Assembly (NCBI RefSeq): GCF_019754295.1
Contig: NZ_VIRV01000011.1
Location: 17,902-81,901 of the forward strand
DNA: 64,000 nt
DNA from: Sellimonas caecigallum
Lineage (GTDB): Bacteria; Bacillota; Clostridia; Lachnospirales; Lachnospiraceae
Direction of reading: 5' to 3'
Shown: in pieces, positions 42,051-50,460 of the stretch
Position numbering within the stretch: the first letter of the stretch is position 1
Layout of the letters: every line of letters begins with the position of its first letter
Translations under genes and position numbers: made by a program
Notes under the pieces: generated by a model
The model's database searches: none
Told to the model about the DNA's origin: nothing
What the model saw: only the letters and a program-made list of their open reading frames with translations

Positions 42051-42089
42051 AGCTCCCGGTATCCAATTGGAATCGGGAGCTATTTTTTT
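42051..42089 (+). terminator. intrinsic terminator of the aminopeptidase P gene
   Basis: AGCTCCCG (42051-42058) pairs with CGGGAGCT (42074-42081), followed by seven T. Confidence 0.92.
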
Positions 42090-42171
42090 CAAACATTTAA
42101 ACTGCCCTTAACATAATCTCTGCTTTTTCTATGTTATCATCTCTGTAATGAAAAAAAGTGAGGTGTTGGAT

Positions 42172-42303
42172 ATGAAAAAAGAAAGAAGAAGCCGAAAACA
42201 GATCAAATATGACATCAAACTTCAGTATTATAAGATGGAAACATCTGTCAGCGAAAAAGCAGCAGAAATTTTCAGGCGTAAGCCCTATTCCTCACTTCGT
42301 TAA
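42172..42303 (+). CDS. small basic protein of 43 residues, unknown function
   Basis: ATG at 42172 follows GAGGTG with a six-base spacing, a good ribosome site, and runs to TAA at 42301. An in-frame ATG at 42148 lacks such a site. The product is rich in Lys/Arg (KKERRSRKQIKYD) with Tyr-rich middle (LQYYKME) and a helical C-terminal part (EKAAEIFRRKPY). It lies between a terminator and the zinc phospholipase C-like gene, 29 bases upstream of it, so they may form an operon. No known family is recognised. Confidence 0.6.
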   Translation: MKKERRSRKQIKYDIKLQYYKMETSVSEKAAEIFRRKPYSSLR

Positions 42304-42332
42304 GGCAGAATAATCATATCGGGAGGTTCTTT

Positions 42333-43211
42333 ATGCCTGCAATTTATGCACACTATATATTCGGGGAGAAGATGAAACGAGCATTCTCCCCTGAGATCAG
42401 GGCACTCATCCGCAAAAATCCTGATCTGTTTGAGATCGGTCTGCACGGACCGGACATTTTATTTTACTACAGAGCTCTCCAGAAAAACAAAGTCAATCAG
42501 ACCGGATTTGGCATGCATTCTCAGCCGGCCGGCCGTTTCTTTGCACGTGCCGCCTCTGTGATCCGCAATACAGAAAATGAAAATGACAAAGATGCACGAA
42601 TTGCGTATATACTGGGCTTTTTATGCCATTTTGCGCTGGATCTTTCCTGCCACAGCTATGTCGAACAGAAAATTCGTGTCAGCCACGTATCCCACTCCCT
42701 GATCGAGTCAGAATTTGACCGCTATCTCCTCCTGAGAAACAGGAAAATCCCGCTTCATGCTGAAGTGACCGGACACCTGTTTGTCACACCGGAGTACGCG
42801 TCCCAGATTCACTCTTTCTTTCCTGCCCTCTCGGCGGAGGAGATCGAGTCATCCTTACACTCTATGATCTGGTACAATGACCTTTTGACGACGCCAAATC
42901 CATTCAAGCGCACTGGAATTGCTCTTGTTCTTCGCATTTCCGGAAAGTATAAAAGCATGCGCGGTTTGATGATGAACAAAAAAGGAGATCCAAGATGCCG
43001 GGACAGCAACCTGCGTCTCCACAAACTGATGAACCACGCAATAGACATATGTCTGGATCTTACAGATAATTACGTCCGCTGCCTTTCCGCCCCTTCTTCT
43101 CTGGATCCGCTTTTTGACCGTACCTTTGGTCCTCGCCCTGGTTGGAAGGAAATTCCTGTATTATCTTATGAAAAGGAGAAGACTTATGAAATTCCAGACG
43201 ACTTCGCTTGA
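42333..43211 (+). CDS. zinc-dependent phospholipase C family protein
   Basis: 292 residues with the Zn_dep_PLPC pattern: MPAIYAHYIFGEKM, then NPDLFEIGLHGPDILFYYRAL, GFLCHFALDLSCHSYVE and HSLIESEFDRYLL. His and Asp residues in these helices resemble the tri-metal site of bacterial phospholipase C. No signal peptide is present, so it is probably cytoplasmic, and lipid cleavage is unproven. GGGAGG precedes the start. Its end overlaps the MFS gene start by 26 bases. Confidence 0.83.
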   Translation: MPAIYAHYIFGEKMKRAFSPEIRALIRKNPDLFEIGLHGPDILFYYRALQKNKVNQTGFGMHSQPAGRFFARAASVIRNTENENDKDARIAYILGFLCHFALDLSCHSYVEQKIRVSHVSHSLIESEFDRYLLLRNRKIPLHAEVTGHLFVTPEYASQIHSFFPALSAEEIESSLHSMIWYNDLLTTPNPFKRTGIALVLRISGKYKSMRGLMMNKKGDPRCRDSNLRLHKLMNHAIDICLDLTDNYVRCLSAPSSLDPLFDRTFGPRPGWKEIPVLSYEKEKTYEIPDDFA

Positions 43212-44421
43212 AAAGAAATGGATCCTGTATGATGTGGCCAACTCGGCATTTACCCTGCTTGTATCTACCATCATGCCGATCTACTTCAATTATCTGGCAG
43301 AACAGGCCTCCGTCTCTGAGGTCAACTATCTGGCCTTCTGGGGATATGCTACTTCTGCGGCCACCATCATCACTGCCGTGCTGGCTCCTATTCTTGGCAC
43401 TGCTTCGGATTTCAAAGGACGAAAACGGAAATTCTTTATGGCTGCCCTCCTCATCGGTGCGCTGGGATGCGTATTTCTCGGATTTACTGCATCCTGGGTA
43501 TGTTTCCTTTTCCTGTTTGTCCTTGCAAAATCTGCCTACTCGCTAAGTCTTGTCTTTTACGACTCAATGCTTGTAGATGTGACTACAGAAGATCGGATGG
43601 ATGCCATCTCGGCAAAAGGATATGCCTGGGGTTATATCGGAAGCTGCATCCCTTTTATCTTGAGCCTCCTTCTCGTCTTGCTGTACGAAAAACTGGGGAT
43701 TACCATGAATACGGCCATGAGCATCGCCTTTCTATTGATCGCGCTCTGGTGGGTAATGCTGTCCATCCCGCTTTTAAAAAGCTATCAGCAGACCCACAGT
43801 GTACAGCGGGAAGCTCATTTTGCGTCCGCTTCCTTCGGGCGGCTTTGGCACCTGTTTAGGGAACTTGGGCAAAACAGGCAAGTTCTCTACTTTCTGATTG
43901 CCTTTTTCTTCTACATTGATGGCGTCTACACGATCATCGATATGGCGACCGCTTACGGAACTGCACTTGGACTTGATACTACCGGACTTTTACTTGCTCT
44001 TCTCACGACCCAGATCGTCGCTTTTCCGGCGGCTCTTCTTTTCGGGCGGCTGTGCAGCAAATACAAAAATGCATCTTTGATCAAAATCTGCATTTTTGCC
44101 TATTTCCTCATCGCCCTTTACGGAATCACACTGAAAGAACAGTACCAGTTCTGGATTCTGGCAGTCTGTGTCGGAATCTTCCAGGGTGCCATCCAGTCCA
44201 TGTCCCGCTCTTACTTTGCGAGAATCATACCGGCTGAGCGCTCCGGAGAATACTTTGGTATCTACGATATCTGCGGAAAAGGGGCATCATTTGCCGGGAC
44301 AACACTCGTCTCCCTCATCAGCCAGATCACAGGGCAGATGAACATAGGCGTCGGCTCTTTGGTCGTCCTCTTTCTCATAGGATTTCTATTCTTTCAAAAA
44401 ACAGAAAGGAAAGGACAATAG
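43186..44421 (+). CDS. MFS transporter, UMF1/Atg22-like
   Basis: 411 residues from ATG at 43186 (MKFQTTSLEKKWILYD), chosen for the AAAAGGAGA upstream; it overlaps the previous gene. About twelve membrane helices. WILYDVANSAFTLLVSTIMPIYF is the mark of the UMF1 group related to yeast vacuolar Atg22 amino-acid exporters. LGTASDFKGRKRKFF is the MFS loop 2-3 motif. The direction and substrate in bacteria are unknown; amino acid efflux is the usual guess. Its stop codon lies in the loop of the terminator. Confidence 0.88.
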   Translation: MKFQTTSLEKKWILYDVANSAFTLLVSTIMPIYFNYLAEQASVSEVNYLAFWGYATSAATIITAVLAPILGTASDFKGRKRKFFMAALLIGALGCVFLGFTASWVCFLFLFVLAKSAYSLSLVFYDSMLVDVTTEDRMDAISAKGYAWGYIGSCIPFILSLLLVLLYEKLGITMNTAMSIAFLLIALWWVMLSIPLLKSYQQTHSVQREAHFASASFGRLWHLFRELGQNRQVLYFLIAFFFYIDGVYTIIDMATAYGTALGLDTTGLLLALLTTQIVAFPAALLFGRLCSKYKNASLIKICIFAYFLIALYGITLKEQYQFWILAVCVGIFQGAIQSMSRSYFARIIPAERSGEYFGIYDICGKGASFAGTTLVSLISQITGQMNIGVGSLVVLFLIGFLFFQKTERKGQ

Positions 44422-44436
44422 CGCCTTTCCTTTTTT
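44408..44436 (+). terminator. intrinsic terminator overlapping the MFS stop codon
   Basis: GGAAAGG (44408-44414) pairs with CCTTTCC (44424-44430), then six T. The TAG stop (44419-44421) is in the loop. Confidence 0.85.
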
Positions 44437-44446
44437 GTATTCTGCA

Positions 44447-44980
44447 TTACAGAGCAGTTCCTTTCTTCGGTACAAAAAGTCCCGACATGTCCGTCTTTTC
44501 CAGTGTCAGAAGCCTGATTTTCCGGTCAATCCCACCTGCATATCCGGTCAGGCTTCCATTTGTCCCTACCACTCTGTGGCACGGCACGATGATAGAAATT
44601 GGATTATGACCGACCGCCCCTCCGACTGCCTGGGCGGACATCCTTGTTTGCCCCTGCTCTTTTGCAATTCTGCGGGCAATTTCCCCATAACTCATCGTCT
44701 CCCCGTACGGGATAGTAAGCAGGATTCTCCACACTGCCTTTCTGAATTCGGATCCTTCCAGCAAAAGGGGCGGTGTAAAATCCGGCTCTTTTCCCTGAAA
44801 ATATATCGAAAGCCACCTTTTCGTCTCCTGAAAGACGGGCGTTTCCTTTTCTTCACGCTCTTTTGGAAGCCCGCTCTCAAAATATTTCTGTCCGTCAAAC
44901 CAAAGTCCAGTCAGTTCCTCCCTGGTTCCCGCCATCGTAATACCGCCAATCGGCGATTCCCATTTGGACATATATATCAT
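44447..44980 (-). CDS. ogt: methylated-DNA-[protein]-cysteine S-methyltransferase
   Basis: 177 residues from ATG at 44980, seven bases after AAGGAG; nearby ATGs at 44986 and 44971 are alternatives. The active site is ISIIVPCHRVVG (PCHRV, acceptor Cys). GETMSYGEIARRIAKEQG and AVGGAVGHNP form the DNA-binding helix region and Asn hinge. It repairs O6-methylguanine by moving the methyl group to its own Cys. It is the last gene of the truA-xthA-DUF4037-DUF4125-isochorismatase-ogt run, together with the exonuclease giving a DNA-repair flavour. Confidence 0.94.
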   Translation of the reverse strand: MIYMSKWESPIGGITMAGTREELTGLWFDGQKYFESGLPKEREEKETPVFQETKRWLSIYFQGKEPDFTPPLLLEGSEFRKAVWRILLTIPYGETMSYGEIARRIAKEQGQTRMSAQAVGGAVGHNPISIIVPCHRVVGTNGSLTGYAGGIDRKIRLLTLEKTDMSGLFVPKKGTAL

Positions 44981-45025
44981 AAACATTCTCCTTCCAAAGT
45001 TCCACAGACTTCCCAAAAGTATTTT

Positions 45026-45556
45026 TTATCGGATCAACCGCTGGATTGCCTTTGCCTTTGGCGTCCCGGCTTTTCCGAGCAGTTCAAAAAGCAGTGCCTC
45101 GTATGTCGTGAGAACAGCTCCTTCTATCCTTGCTCTTTCCAGAGCCATCTCCTTGTCCCGGTGTTTCCGGCTGGAAATGCAATCCGTCACAAGTACCGGA
45201 ATATATCCGTTTTCTTTCAGATCGATAACCGTCTGAAGGACACAGATATGGGATTCTATTCCACACACAACAACATAGGTTTTCCCCTCGATCAGGGGCG
45301 ACAGTTCCTCATAGGCACTGTAACTTATCTTTTCCTGATAGTCCTCTGTCCCTGCCGCATCTGTAATCTCCTTTACCGTCATCCCAAGTCCTCTTGTGTA
45401 CTGCTGTGTGAGGATGATCGGGATTTCCAGTGTGCGAAGCCCTTTGAGCAAAATTTCAGAGTGCTCCAGCAGTTCTTCTTTTCCCTCCATGACCGGCATG
45501 AGCCGTTCCTGGTAATCGACAGCCACTGCTATCGTCTTATTTGCGTCTATCTTCAT
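45026..45556 (-). CDS. isochorismatase family cysteine hydrolase
   Basis: 176 residues. The catalytic triad pattern is visible: Asp in VAVDYQERL near residue 14, Lys in TDAAGTEDYQEKISYSAY near 75, and Cys in VVVCGIESHICVLQT near 107 with the preceding cis-peptide region. The fold is shared by nicotinamidase, YcaC and isochorismatase. The zinc-binding DxHxxH of nicotinamidase is absent, so nicotinamide is unlikely. It overlaps the DUF4125 gene by 20 bases. Substrate unknown. Confidence 0.88.
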   Translation of the reverse strand: MKIDANKTIAVAVDYQERLMPVMEGKEELLEHSEILLKGLRTLEIPIILTQQYTRGLGMTVKEITDAAGTEDYQEKISYSAYEELSPLIEGKTYVVVCGIESHICVLQTVIDLKENGYIPVLVTDCISSRKHRDKEMALERARIEGAVLTTYEALLFELLGKAGTPKAKAIQRLIR

Positions 45557-46166
45557 CCAATCTTTCCTCCGTCTGTTCTAATGTCTTGTATCCATACTGC
45601 GCGATCATGTTGTTTAGGATCATCTCTGTATAATTTTTCCCTTCCCGCTCAAATCGGCAGATCATGGCATAGTAAAGAGCCAGCGTTTTATCTGAATAAG
45701 TGGAAATCTCGCCGCGAAGATAAGTCTCCTGTGATGTCTCCCATTCGGTGTCTTCGGATGTGCGGATCTTCCGTCCGGTAGCCCCAAGTTTTGGGTACTT
45801 TGCTGCAAATTCTTCCGCCCACTCCATCTCTTTTGATATGATATCTTCCTGGATCCGGATTCTGGCTTCCTCCCGTTTCGGGAGCACATCTGCAAACCTT
45901 GCATACTGCTCTGGTGCTGTGCTTTCCATCATACGGGCATACTTCTCTGTGATCAGATTCCATCCTTTCTCCCGCGCCTCGTTTAAATCGTCGAGATAAC
46001 TTACGATGACCTCCTCATCCCAGGCAAGAAACTGACTTTTCCTCATGATCACAAACGTCTCCTGGTCGTCCTGGCAGGCGGCCCGCCCGCCTTCATTCGA
46101 GACTTCCTGAAACTGGAGCCATTCCATCTTGATCGTCTCCTCGATCACTCGCTCTTTTCTTTCCAT
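45537..46166 (-). CDS. DUF4125 family protein
   Basis: 209 residues, soluble and acidic, largely helical (KMEWLQFQEVSNEGGRAACQDDQETFVIMR at the start, then YLDDLNEAREKGWNLITEKYARMMES). This matches DUF4125, found mostly next to DUF4037 genes, as here: its start overlaps the DUF4037 stop by 22 bases. No catalytic motif is evident. The strict pairing suggests the two proteins work together. Confidence 0.8.
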   Translation of the reverse strand: MERKERVIEETIKMEWLQFQEVSNEGGRAACQDDQETFVIMRKSQFLAWDEEVIVSYLDDLNEAREKGWNLITEKYARMMESTAPEQYARFADVLPKREEARIRIQEDIISKEMEWAEEFAAKYPKLGATGRKIRTSEDTEWETSQETYLRGEISTYSDKTLALYYAMICRFEREGKNYTEMILNNMIAQYGYKTLEQTEERLDEDRRK

Positions 46167-47917
46167 TGTTCCTCCTCTTTTTCCATCCTCCGGATATCCG
46201 CTGTACGGCGTACTTCCGCTTTCTGAATTTCCAGGAATGGATCATCAGATTTTGTGAGTCCGCTTTCTTTCAACTCCTGCACTATGAGCTGACAGATCGC
46301 TTCCATCTGTTCTTCCGCTTTTTCTTCGACACCTTGTCCGGCCATCTGCCCATTCATCAGTTCCTCGATCTGTTTCCGGATCTTTTGGCCTTTTTTTAAA
46401 GAGCGCATCCCTCTCATTCTCCATTTATAAAACGGCATGTACGTTCCATTCAAAAGATACACTGCTTCGCAGGCAGCTTTCAGAAACTCTGCCATGGCAA
46501 AATACATTGACCCTATATCTTCTCTCTTTTTGGCTCGTCCAAAATTGTACTGTCCAGCCTGTGCCATTTTCCCGAGAGACACTGCCAGCTTTTCAAGACG
46601 TACTGTATCTGGACGATCCAGGAAACGCGCTCTTCGCTTTGTAAATTTGCCAAGAGGATCCGAAAATATTTCCCCGCTTGTAGCTGTGCGAAGCGCTTCT
46701 TCCGAAATGGAATACCATTCCTTCTCCGTCTTTGGCGCTTTCGCGTACCCAGTCAGATACTGGAAAAAACTTCCGATCTCGAACACTCCGGTACGCTCTT
46801 TTCCCTGTTCTGTCCGATGCTTCGCCGGAAATCCCATGAATTCTCCGGGAAGTTTTTCATACTCTTCCTGAAGTCTCTTCCCTATTTTCCGATAATCCTT
46901 TTTCGTGAGCCAGATGCAGAATCCCGGTCCATAGTCATGATCCGCGGAGACCGCGTCGTCAAATCCAAGACACTCAGACCCTTCCCCTACAAGACCGACG
47001 GCAATCCGCCCTGCATAATCAGGAAATTTTTCTTCGATCATCTTTTTCCCGTATGCCTCGTAGTATGCCTTTGCCATCTCAAGTCCTGTCATCTCGCTGG
47101 CCGCTGCCGCCTTCTCCCTTTTCAGAAGATCTCTTACCGTCTCCAGATTCCGTTTTGTGATCTGATAGTAATCATTTTCGCCGTAGTACGCTTCGATCTC
47201 ACGAAGCGCCTTCTCATAACATCTTGCAGATTCTTCCAGCTCTCCCTCGTGATAATACGCTTCCGCAAGCCCTGAGAGAGCGGACGCATAGTGGGAATCT
47301 TTTCCGTCCGGCATTCTCTCAAAGATGGACACCGCCTTTTTCATGTGTTCGGCTCCTTCGGAAAACCGATTCATCTGAAAACAAAGATTGCCGAGATTCG
47401 TGTGGGTAATGGCCGTCTCGATATCTGCATCCGGAAGCTTTGCAATCGTATCCATGGCAAGCTCCAATTCTTTTTTTGCATCTTCCAATCTTCCCGTCTC
47501 GCTGTAGAGCAGACTCAGATTATTGTGAAGGGATGCCATCCGGTAATCCGGTCCGGTCATGTGCTTTCGGAAAATCCGATACGTCTCCTCGTAAAGCTTC
47601 TCAGCCTTTTCAAATTCCCCTGCAGCCCGGTACCCGGTTGCCGCATTCAGAAGCATCGTTCCGTAGTCCGCCGTGCCGGAAAGGCCCATAGCATCAGCAA
47701 GAGACAGCGCCTGCTGGCTGCACAGAATACATTCCTCATACCTGCTGGCTGCCCTGTAATATCCCATCAATTCATTTAATATCGCAAGGATGGCTCCATC
47801 GTCTTTTTCGGCCGCTGCATTTTTAAGCCCTTGCTTCAGATAGCTCTCCGCTTCTTTTGCGCGCCCAGAAGCGTAGAGGAAATCCAGTCCCTGCAGAAAT
47901 TCCTGTAAATCAAACAT
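46145..47917 (-). CDS. TPR protein with C-terminal DUF4037 nucleotidyltransferase-like domain
   Basis: 590 residues from ATG at 47917, seven bases after GGAAGGA. Residues about 1-260 consist of six or seven tetratricopeptide repeats (e.g. AEKLYEETYRIFRKHMTGPDYRMASLHNNLSLLY). Residues about 290-570 form DUF4037, with GLVGEGSECLGFDDAVSADHD resembling the GS...DxD strand of nucleotidyltransferases. The function is not known. It starts four bases after the xthA stop and overlaps DUF4125. Confidence 0.82.
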   Translation of the reverse strand: MFDLQEFLQGLDFLYASGRAKEAESYLKQGLKNAAAEKDDGAILAILNELMGYYRAASRYEECILCSQQALSLADAMGLSGTADYGTMLLNAATGYRAAGEFEKAEKLYEETYRIFRKHMTGPDYRMASLHNNLSLLYSETGRLEDAKKELELAMDTIAKLPDADIETAITHTNLGNLCFQMNRFSEGAEHMKKAVSIFERMPDGKDSHYASALSGLAEAYYHEGELEESARCYEKALREIEAYYGENDYYQITKRNLETVRDLLKREKAAAASEMTGLEMAKAYYEAYGKKMIEEKFPDYAGRIAVGLVGEGSECLGFDDAVSADHDYGPGFCIWLTKKDYRKIGKRLQEEYEKLPGEFMGFPAKHRTEQGKERTGVFEIGSFFQYLTGYAKAPKTEKEWYSISEEALRTATSGEIFSDPLGKFTKRRARFLDRPDTVRLEKLAVSLGKMAQAGQYNFGRAKKREDIGSMYFAMAEFLKAACEAVYLLNGTYMPFYKWRMRGMRSLKKGQKIRKQIEELMNGQMAGQGVEEKAEEQMEAICQLIVQELKESGLTKSDDPFLEIQKAEVRRTADIRRMEKEEEQWKEKSE

Positions 47918-47921
47918 TGCT

Positions 47922-48677
47922 TTATCCTTCCATATCAAGTTCTACCGGACAGTGATCACTCCCCATAATGTCCGTCAATATCTTCGCATCCTGAAGCCGG
48001 TCTTTCAGACACTCTGATACCAGGAAATAGTCGATACGCCACCCTGCATTTTTCTTTCTGGCACTGAACCGGTACGACCACCAGGAATAGATCCCTTCCT
48101 GATCCGGATAGAAATGCCGAAAGGTATCGATAAATCCAGCTGCCTTCAGTGTCCGGAACTTGTCCCGTTCTTCATCTGTAAATCCTGCATTCTTTCTGTT
48201 CGTCTTCGGATTTTTTAAGTCGATCTCCTCAGCCGCCACATTCAGATCCCCGCAGAAAACGACCGGTTTTGTCTCTTCCAGTTTTTTCAGATAGGCAAGA
48301 AAATCCTTTTCCCACTGCATCCGGTAATCCAGCCTTGCAAGTTCATTCTGAGAGTTTGGTGTATACACAGTGATGAAATAAAAATCTTCAAATTCCAGAG
48401 TGATAACACGCCCTTCCTGATCATGCTCCTCGATGCCAATTCCGCGGGACACTTGGATAGGTTCCTTTTTTGTAAAGACCGCTGTCCCGGAATACCCTTT
48501 TCTCACAGCAGAATTCCAGTACTGATGATATCCCGGAAGATCAAGCTCCAGCTGCCCTTCCTGCATCTTCGTCTCCTGAATGCAGAAAATATCTGCATCC
48601 GTCTCTTTGAAAAAATCCAGGAATCCTTTCTGCACACAAGCCCGGATACCATTTACATTCCATGATATGAATTTCAT
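47922..48677 (-). CDS. xthA: exodeoxyribonuclease III
   Basis: 251 residues with the full AP-endonuclease pattern: [10 protein letters not shown] (Asn), [11 protein letters not shown] (metal Glu), [15 protein letters not shown] (Tyr/Arg), FCGDLNVA (Asp-Asn), [15 protein letters not shown] and GSDHCPVEL (Asp-His). It cuts at abasic sites and trims 3' ends in base-excision repair. The start overlaps the truA stop by four bases. Confidence 0.97.
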   Translation of the reverse strand: MKFISWNVNGIRACVQKGFLDFFKETDADIFCIQETKMQEGQLELDLPGYHQYWNSAVRKGYSGTAVFTKKEPIQVSRGIGIEEHDQEGRVITLEFEDFYFITVYTPNSQNELARLDYRMQWEKDFLAYLKKLEETKPVVFCGDLNVAAEEIDLKNPKTNRKNAGFTDEERDKFRTLKAAGFIDTFRHFYPDQEGIYSWWSYRFSARKKNAGWRIDYFLVSECLKDRLQDAKILTDIMGSDHCPVELDMEG

Positions 48678-49438
48678 TGTCCTTCCTCCTCTTTTCTGTT
48701 GTCCAGATAATATACTTCTTTTAAAAACAACCCCTGTGCCGGTGCGAGAAAACCTGCTTTCTGCCGGTCTTTTGCCTTCAGAATGCCATCCACATCACTT
48801 GCTCTTTTCTTCCCGCTCCCTACTTCCAGGAGTGTCCCGCTTAGGATGCGGACCATATGGTACATAAACCCGTTCCCCCGAAAGGACAGGATAATCTTAT
48901 CTTTTTCTTCTTCGATTCGGATCTCATCAATCCTTCTCGTACAGCTGATCTCATCTTTGCGGTCTGTAAAACTCGTAAAGTCATGCCTGCCGCACAGGTG
49001 TGACGCCGCCGCCCTCATCTCTCCCACATTTAGCTTCTCCGGATAATGGCATGTGTACTTTCTTGTAAAGACATTTTGTTTCTCCCGTGTATCCACATAG
49101 TATACATAGCATTTTCCTTTTGCACTTCGCCGCCCGTGGAAGGTATTGGGAACAAGTTCCATATCAAGGATGCGGATGTCTTCCGGCAGGAGAGTATTGA
49201 GTTTATTTTGGAATTCCGGGATCTCTACTTTCCCTGAGAGGCGAAGGCTCGCTGTCTGCCCAAATGCATGTACTCCGCCGTCCGTCCGTCCCGATCCCTG
49301 GATCTTTACTTCATATCCTGTGACGGAGCAGATCGCTTTCTCTACCACATGCTGGATCGTGTTGGATACTCCCGCCTGACGCTGCCACCCTTGATATCTT
49401 GTGCCGTCGTATGCGATCGTCAGTTTATATGTTCTCAT
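48674..49438 (-). CDS. truA: tRNA pseudouridine(38-40) synthase TruA
   Basis: 254 residues from ATG at 49438 ([21 protein letters not shown]), preceded by GAAGGAAAGG. The catalytic Asp lies in [14 protein letters not shown] near residue 55. SFTDRKDE and [20 protein letters not shown] are further family marks. It converts uridines 38-40 in the anticodon stem to pseudouridine. First gene of the operon, with its promoter at 49475-49503. Confidence 0.97.
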   Translation of the reverse strand: MRTYKLTIAYDGTRYQGWQRQAGVSNTIQHVVEKAICSVTGYEVKIQGSGRTDGGVHAFGQTASLRLSGKVEIPEFQNKLNTLLPEDIRILDMELVPNTFHGRRSAKGKCYVYYVDTREKQNVFTRKYTCHYPEKLNVGEMRAAASHLCGRHDFTSFTDRKDEISCTRRIDEIRIEEEKDKIILSFRGNGFMYHMVRILSGTLLEVGSGKKRASDVDGILKAKDRQKAGFLAPAQGLFLKEVYYLDNRKEEEGQ

Positions 49439-49474
49439 AAATCGCGCCTTTCCTTCTGTCGTTATCACGCCTCT

Positions 49475-49503
49475 ATTGTATGGTATTTCCAGTTCATCCG
49501 CAA
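49475..49503 (-). promoter_or_regulatory. promoter of the truA operon
   Basis: TTGCGG (49503-49498) and TACAAT (49480-49475), 17-base spacer, just after the nrdR terminator. Confidence 0.55.
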
Positions 49504-49539
49504 GGGTAAAAAGAATCCTGAATAAAGGGTAGAAGCAAA

Positions 49540-49562
49540 CAGGAGAGCCGTCAGCTCTCCTG
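49540..49562 (-). terminator. intrinsic terminator overlapping the nrdR stop codon
   Basis: CAGGAGAGC pairs with GCTCTCCTG around TGACG, which holds the nrdR stop codon TGA (49553-49551), then TTTGCTT. Confidence 0.75.
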
Positions 49563-50018
49563 TCCTTTTTTATCCAGTATATTTTTCAGTTCATCCATAA
49601 AGGTATTTACATCCTTAAATTCCCGATATACAGACGCAAACCTCACATAGGCGACTTCGTCCAGATCTTTCAGCTTGTGCATGACAATCTCCCCGATGAC
49701 GCTGCTGGAAATCTCTTTTTCTTCCCTGTTGAAGATGTCTGTCTCCACCTGCTCTACTGTCTTTCGGATCTTATCTGCTGATACGGGCCGTTTGTAGCAG
49801 GCCTGCAGAATCCCCTTTTCGATCTTTCCCCTGTCGTACTGCTCCCGGTTATTGTCTTTCTTTATCACTATCAGCGGGATCGTCTCCACTTTTTCATAGG
49901 TGGTAAACCGTTTCCCACATGCGTCACAAGATCTTCTCCTCCGGATAGATGAACCGTCTTCTGCCGGACGTGAATCAACGACACGGGTATCCGGATGATT
50001 GCAGTAAGGGCATTTCAT
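49551..50018 (-). CDS. nrdR: transcriptional repressor NrdR
   Basis: 155 residues, full length. Zinc ribbon at 1-35 (MKCPYCNHPDTRVVDSRPAEDG in part, then CDACGKRFTTYE), followed by the ATP-cone (about 48-138: PLIVIKKDNNREQYDRGKIEKGI). It senses dATP/ATP levels and represses ribonucleotide reductase genes by binding paired NrdR boxes. Such paired boxes are visible ahead of nrdD at 63594-63636 in this window. Own promoter at 50052-50080. Confidence 0.97.
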   Translation of the reverse strand: MKCPYCNHPDTRVVDSRPAEDGSSIRRRRSCDACGKRFTTYEKVETIPLIVIKKDNNREQYDRGKIEKGILQACYKRPVSADKIRKTVEQVETDIFNREEKEISSSVIGEIVMHKLKDLDEVAYVRFASVYREFKDVNTFMDELKNILDKKGQES

Positions 50019-50051
50019 CTTGTGTACCGTCCTTTCCCCATTTTTGGTTTA

Positions 50052-50080
50052 AGTATACCATCCGTCCAAAGACCGGTCAA
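50052..50080 (-). promoter_or_regulatory. nrdR promoter
   Basis: TTGACC (50080-50075) and TATACT (50057-50052), 17-base spacer, just ahead of the nrdR leader. No NrdR-type box is evident here. Confidence 0.6.
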
Positions 50081-50087
50081 CTGTTCC

Positions 50088-50360
50088 CTACACGCATTGA
50101 TGCAAAAATTTTTCTTCGCAGATATCCACGAGAATAATATCCGGCCCTACCTTGCAGATACATTCGAACGGGATGATAAATTCGCTGTCATGACCGAAAA
50201 GTCCTCCGAACCGTCCAGGTCCCGGTACAACAATCGCCTGGACACACCCTTTATTCATATCCACGATCAGATCCACGACGCAGCCAAGCCTCCGACAGTT
50301 GCATGTATTGATCACTTCCTTTTCCCTCAGATCGCACAGCCGCATGATCCCATCCTTCAT
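50088..50360 (-). CDS. YlmC/YmxH family sporulation-associated protein
   Basis: 90 residues from ATG at 50360, after AGGAGAGAGG. A PRC-barrel-like small protein: MRLCDLREKEVINTCNCRRLGCVVDLIVD, then GPGRFGGLFGHDSEFIIPFECICKVGPDIILVD. The family is conserved in spore-forming Firmicutes (YlmC, YmxH) and its exact role is not settled. Two cysteines in the CNCRRLG stretch are typical. It indicates a sporulating lineage. Confidence 0.9.
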   Translation of the reverse strand: MKDGIMRLCDLREKEVINTCNCRRLGCVVDLIVDMNKGCVQAIVVPGPGRFGGLFGHDSEFIIPFECICKVGPDIILVDICEEKFLHQCV

Positions 50361-50403
50361 TTTCCTCTCTCCTTGCACCTTGTGCCCTTCGCTTCAAATT
50401 AAG

Positions 50404-50455
50404 AAAGGCACACATACCAGTTTCATACCAGTATATGCGCCTTATATATATCATT
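50404..50455 (-). terminator. intrinsic terminator of the natAB operon
   Basis: On the minus strand GGCGCATATACTGG pairs imperfectly with a GGTATGTGTGCC arm, ending in TTTCTTAATTT, directly after the permease stop. Confidence 0.6.
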
Positions 50456-50460
50456 ACACA

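Noticed and set aside
44435..45781. 448-codon open frame on the plus strand opposite ogt, isochorismatase and DUF4125
   Set aside because: The minus strand carries three recognised families with overlaps and ribosome sites; the plus frame has no family likeness.
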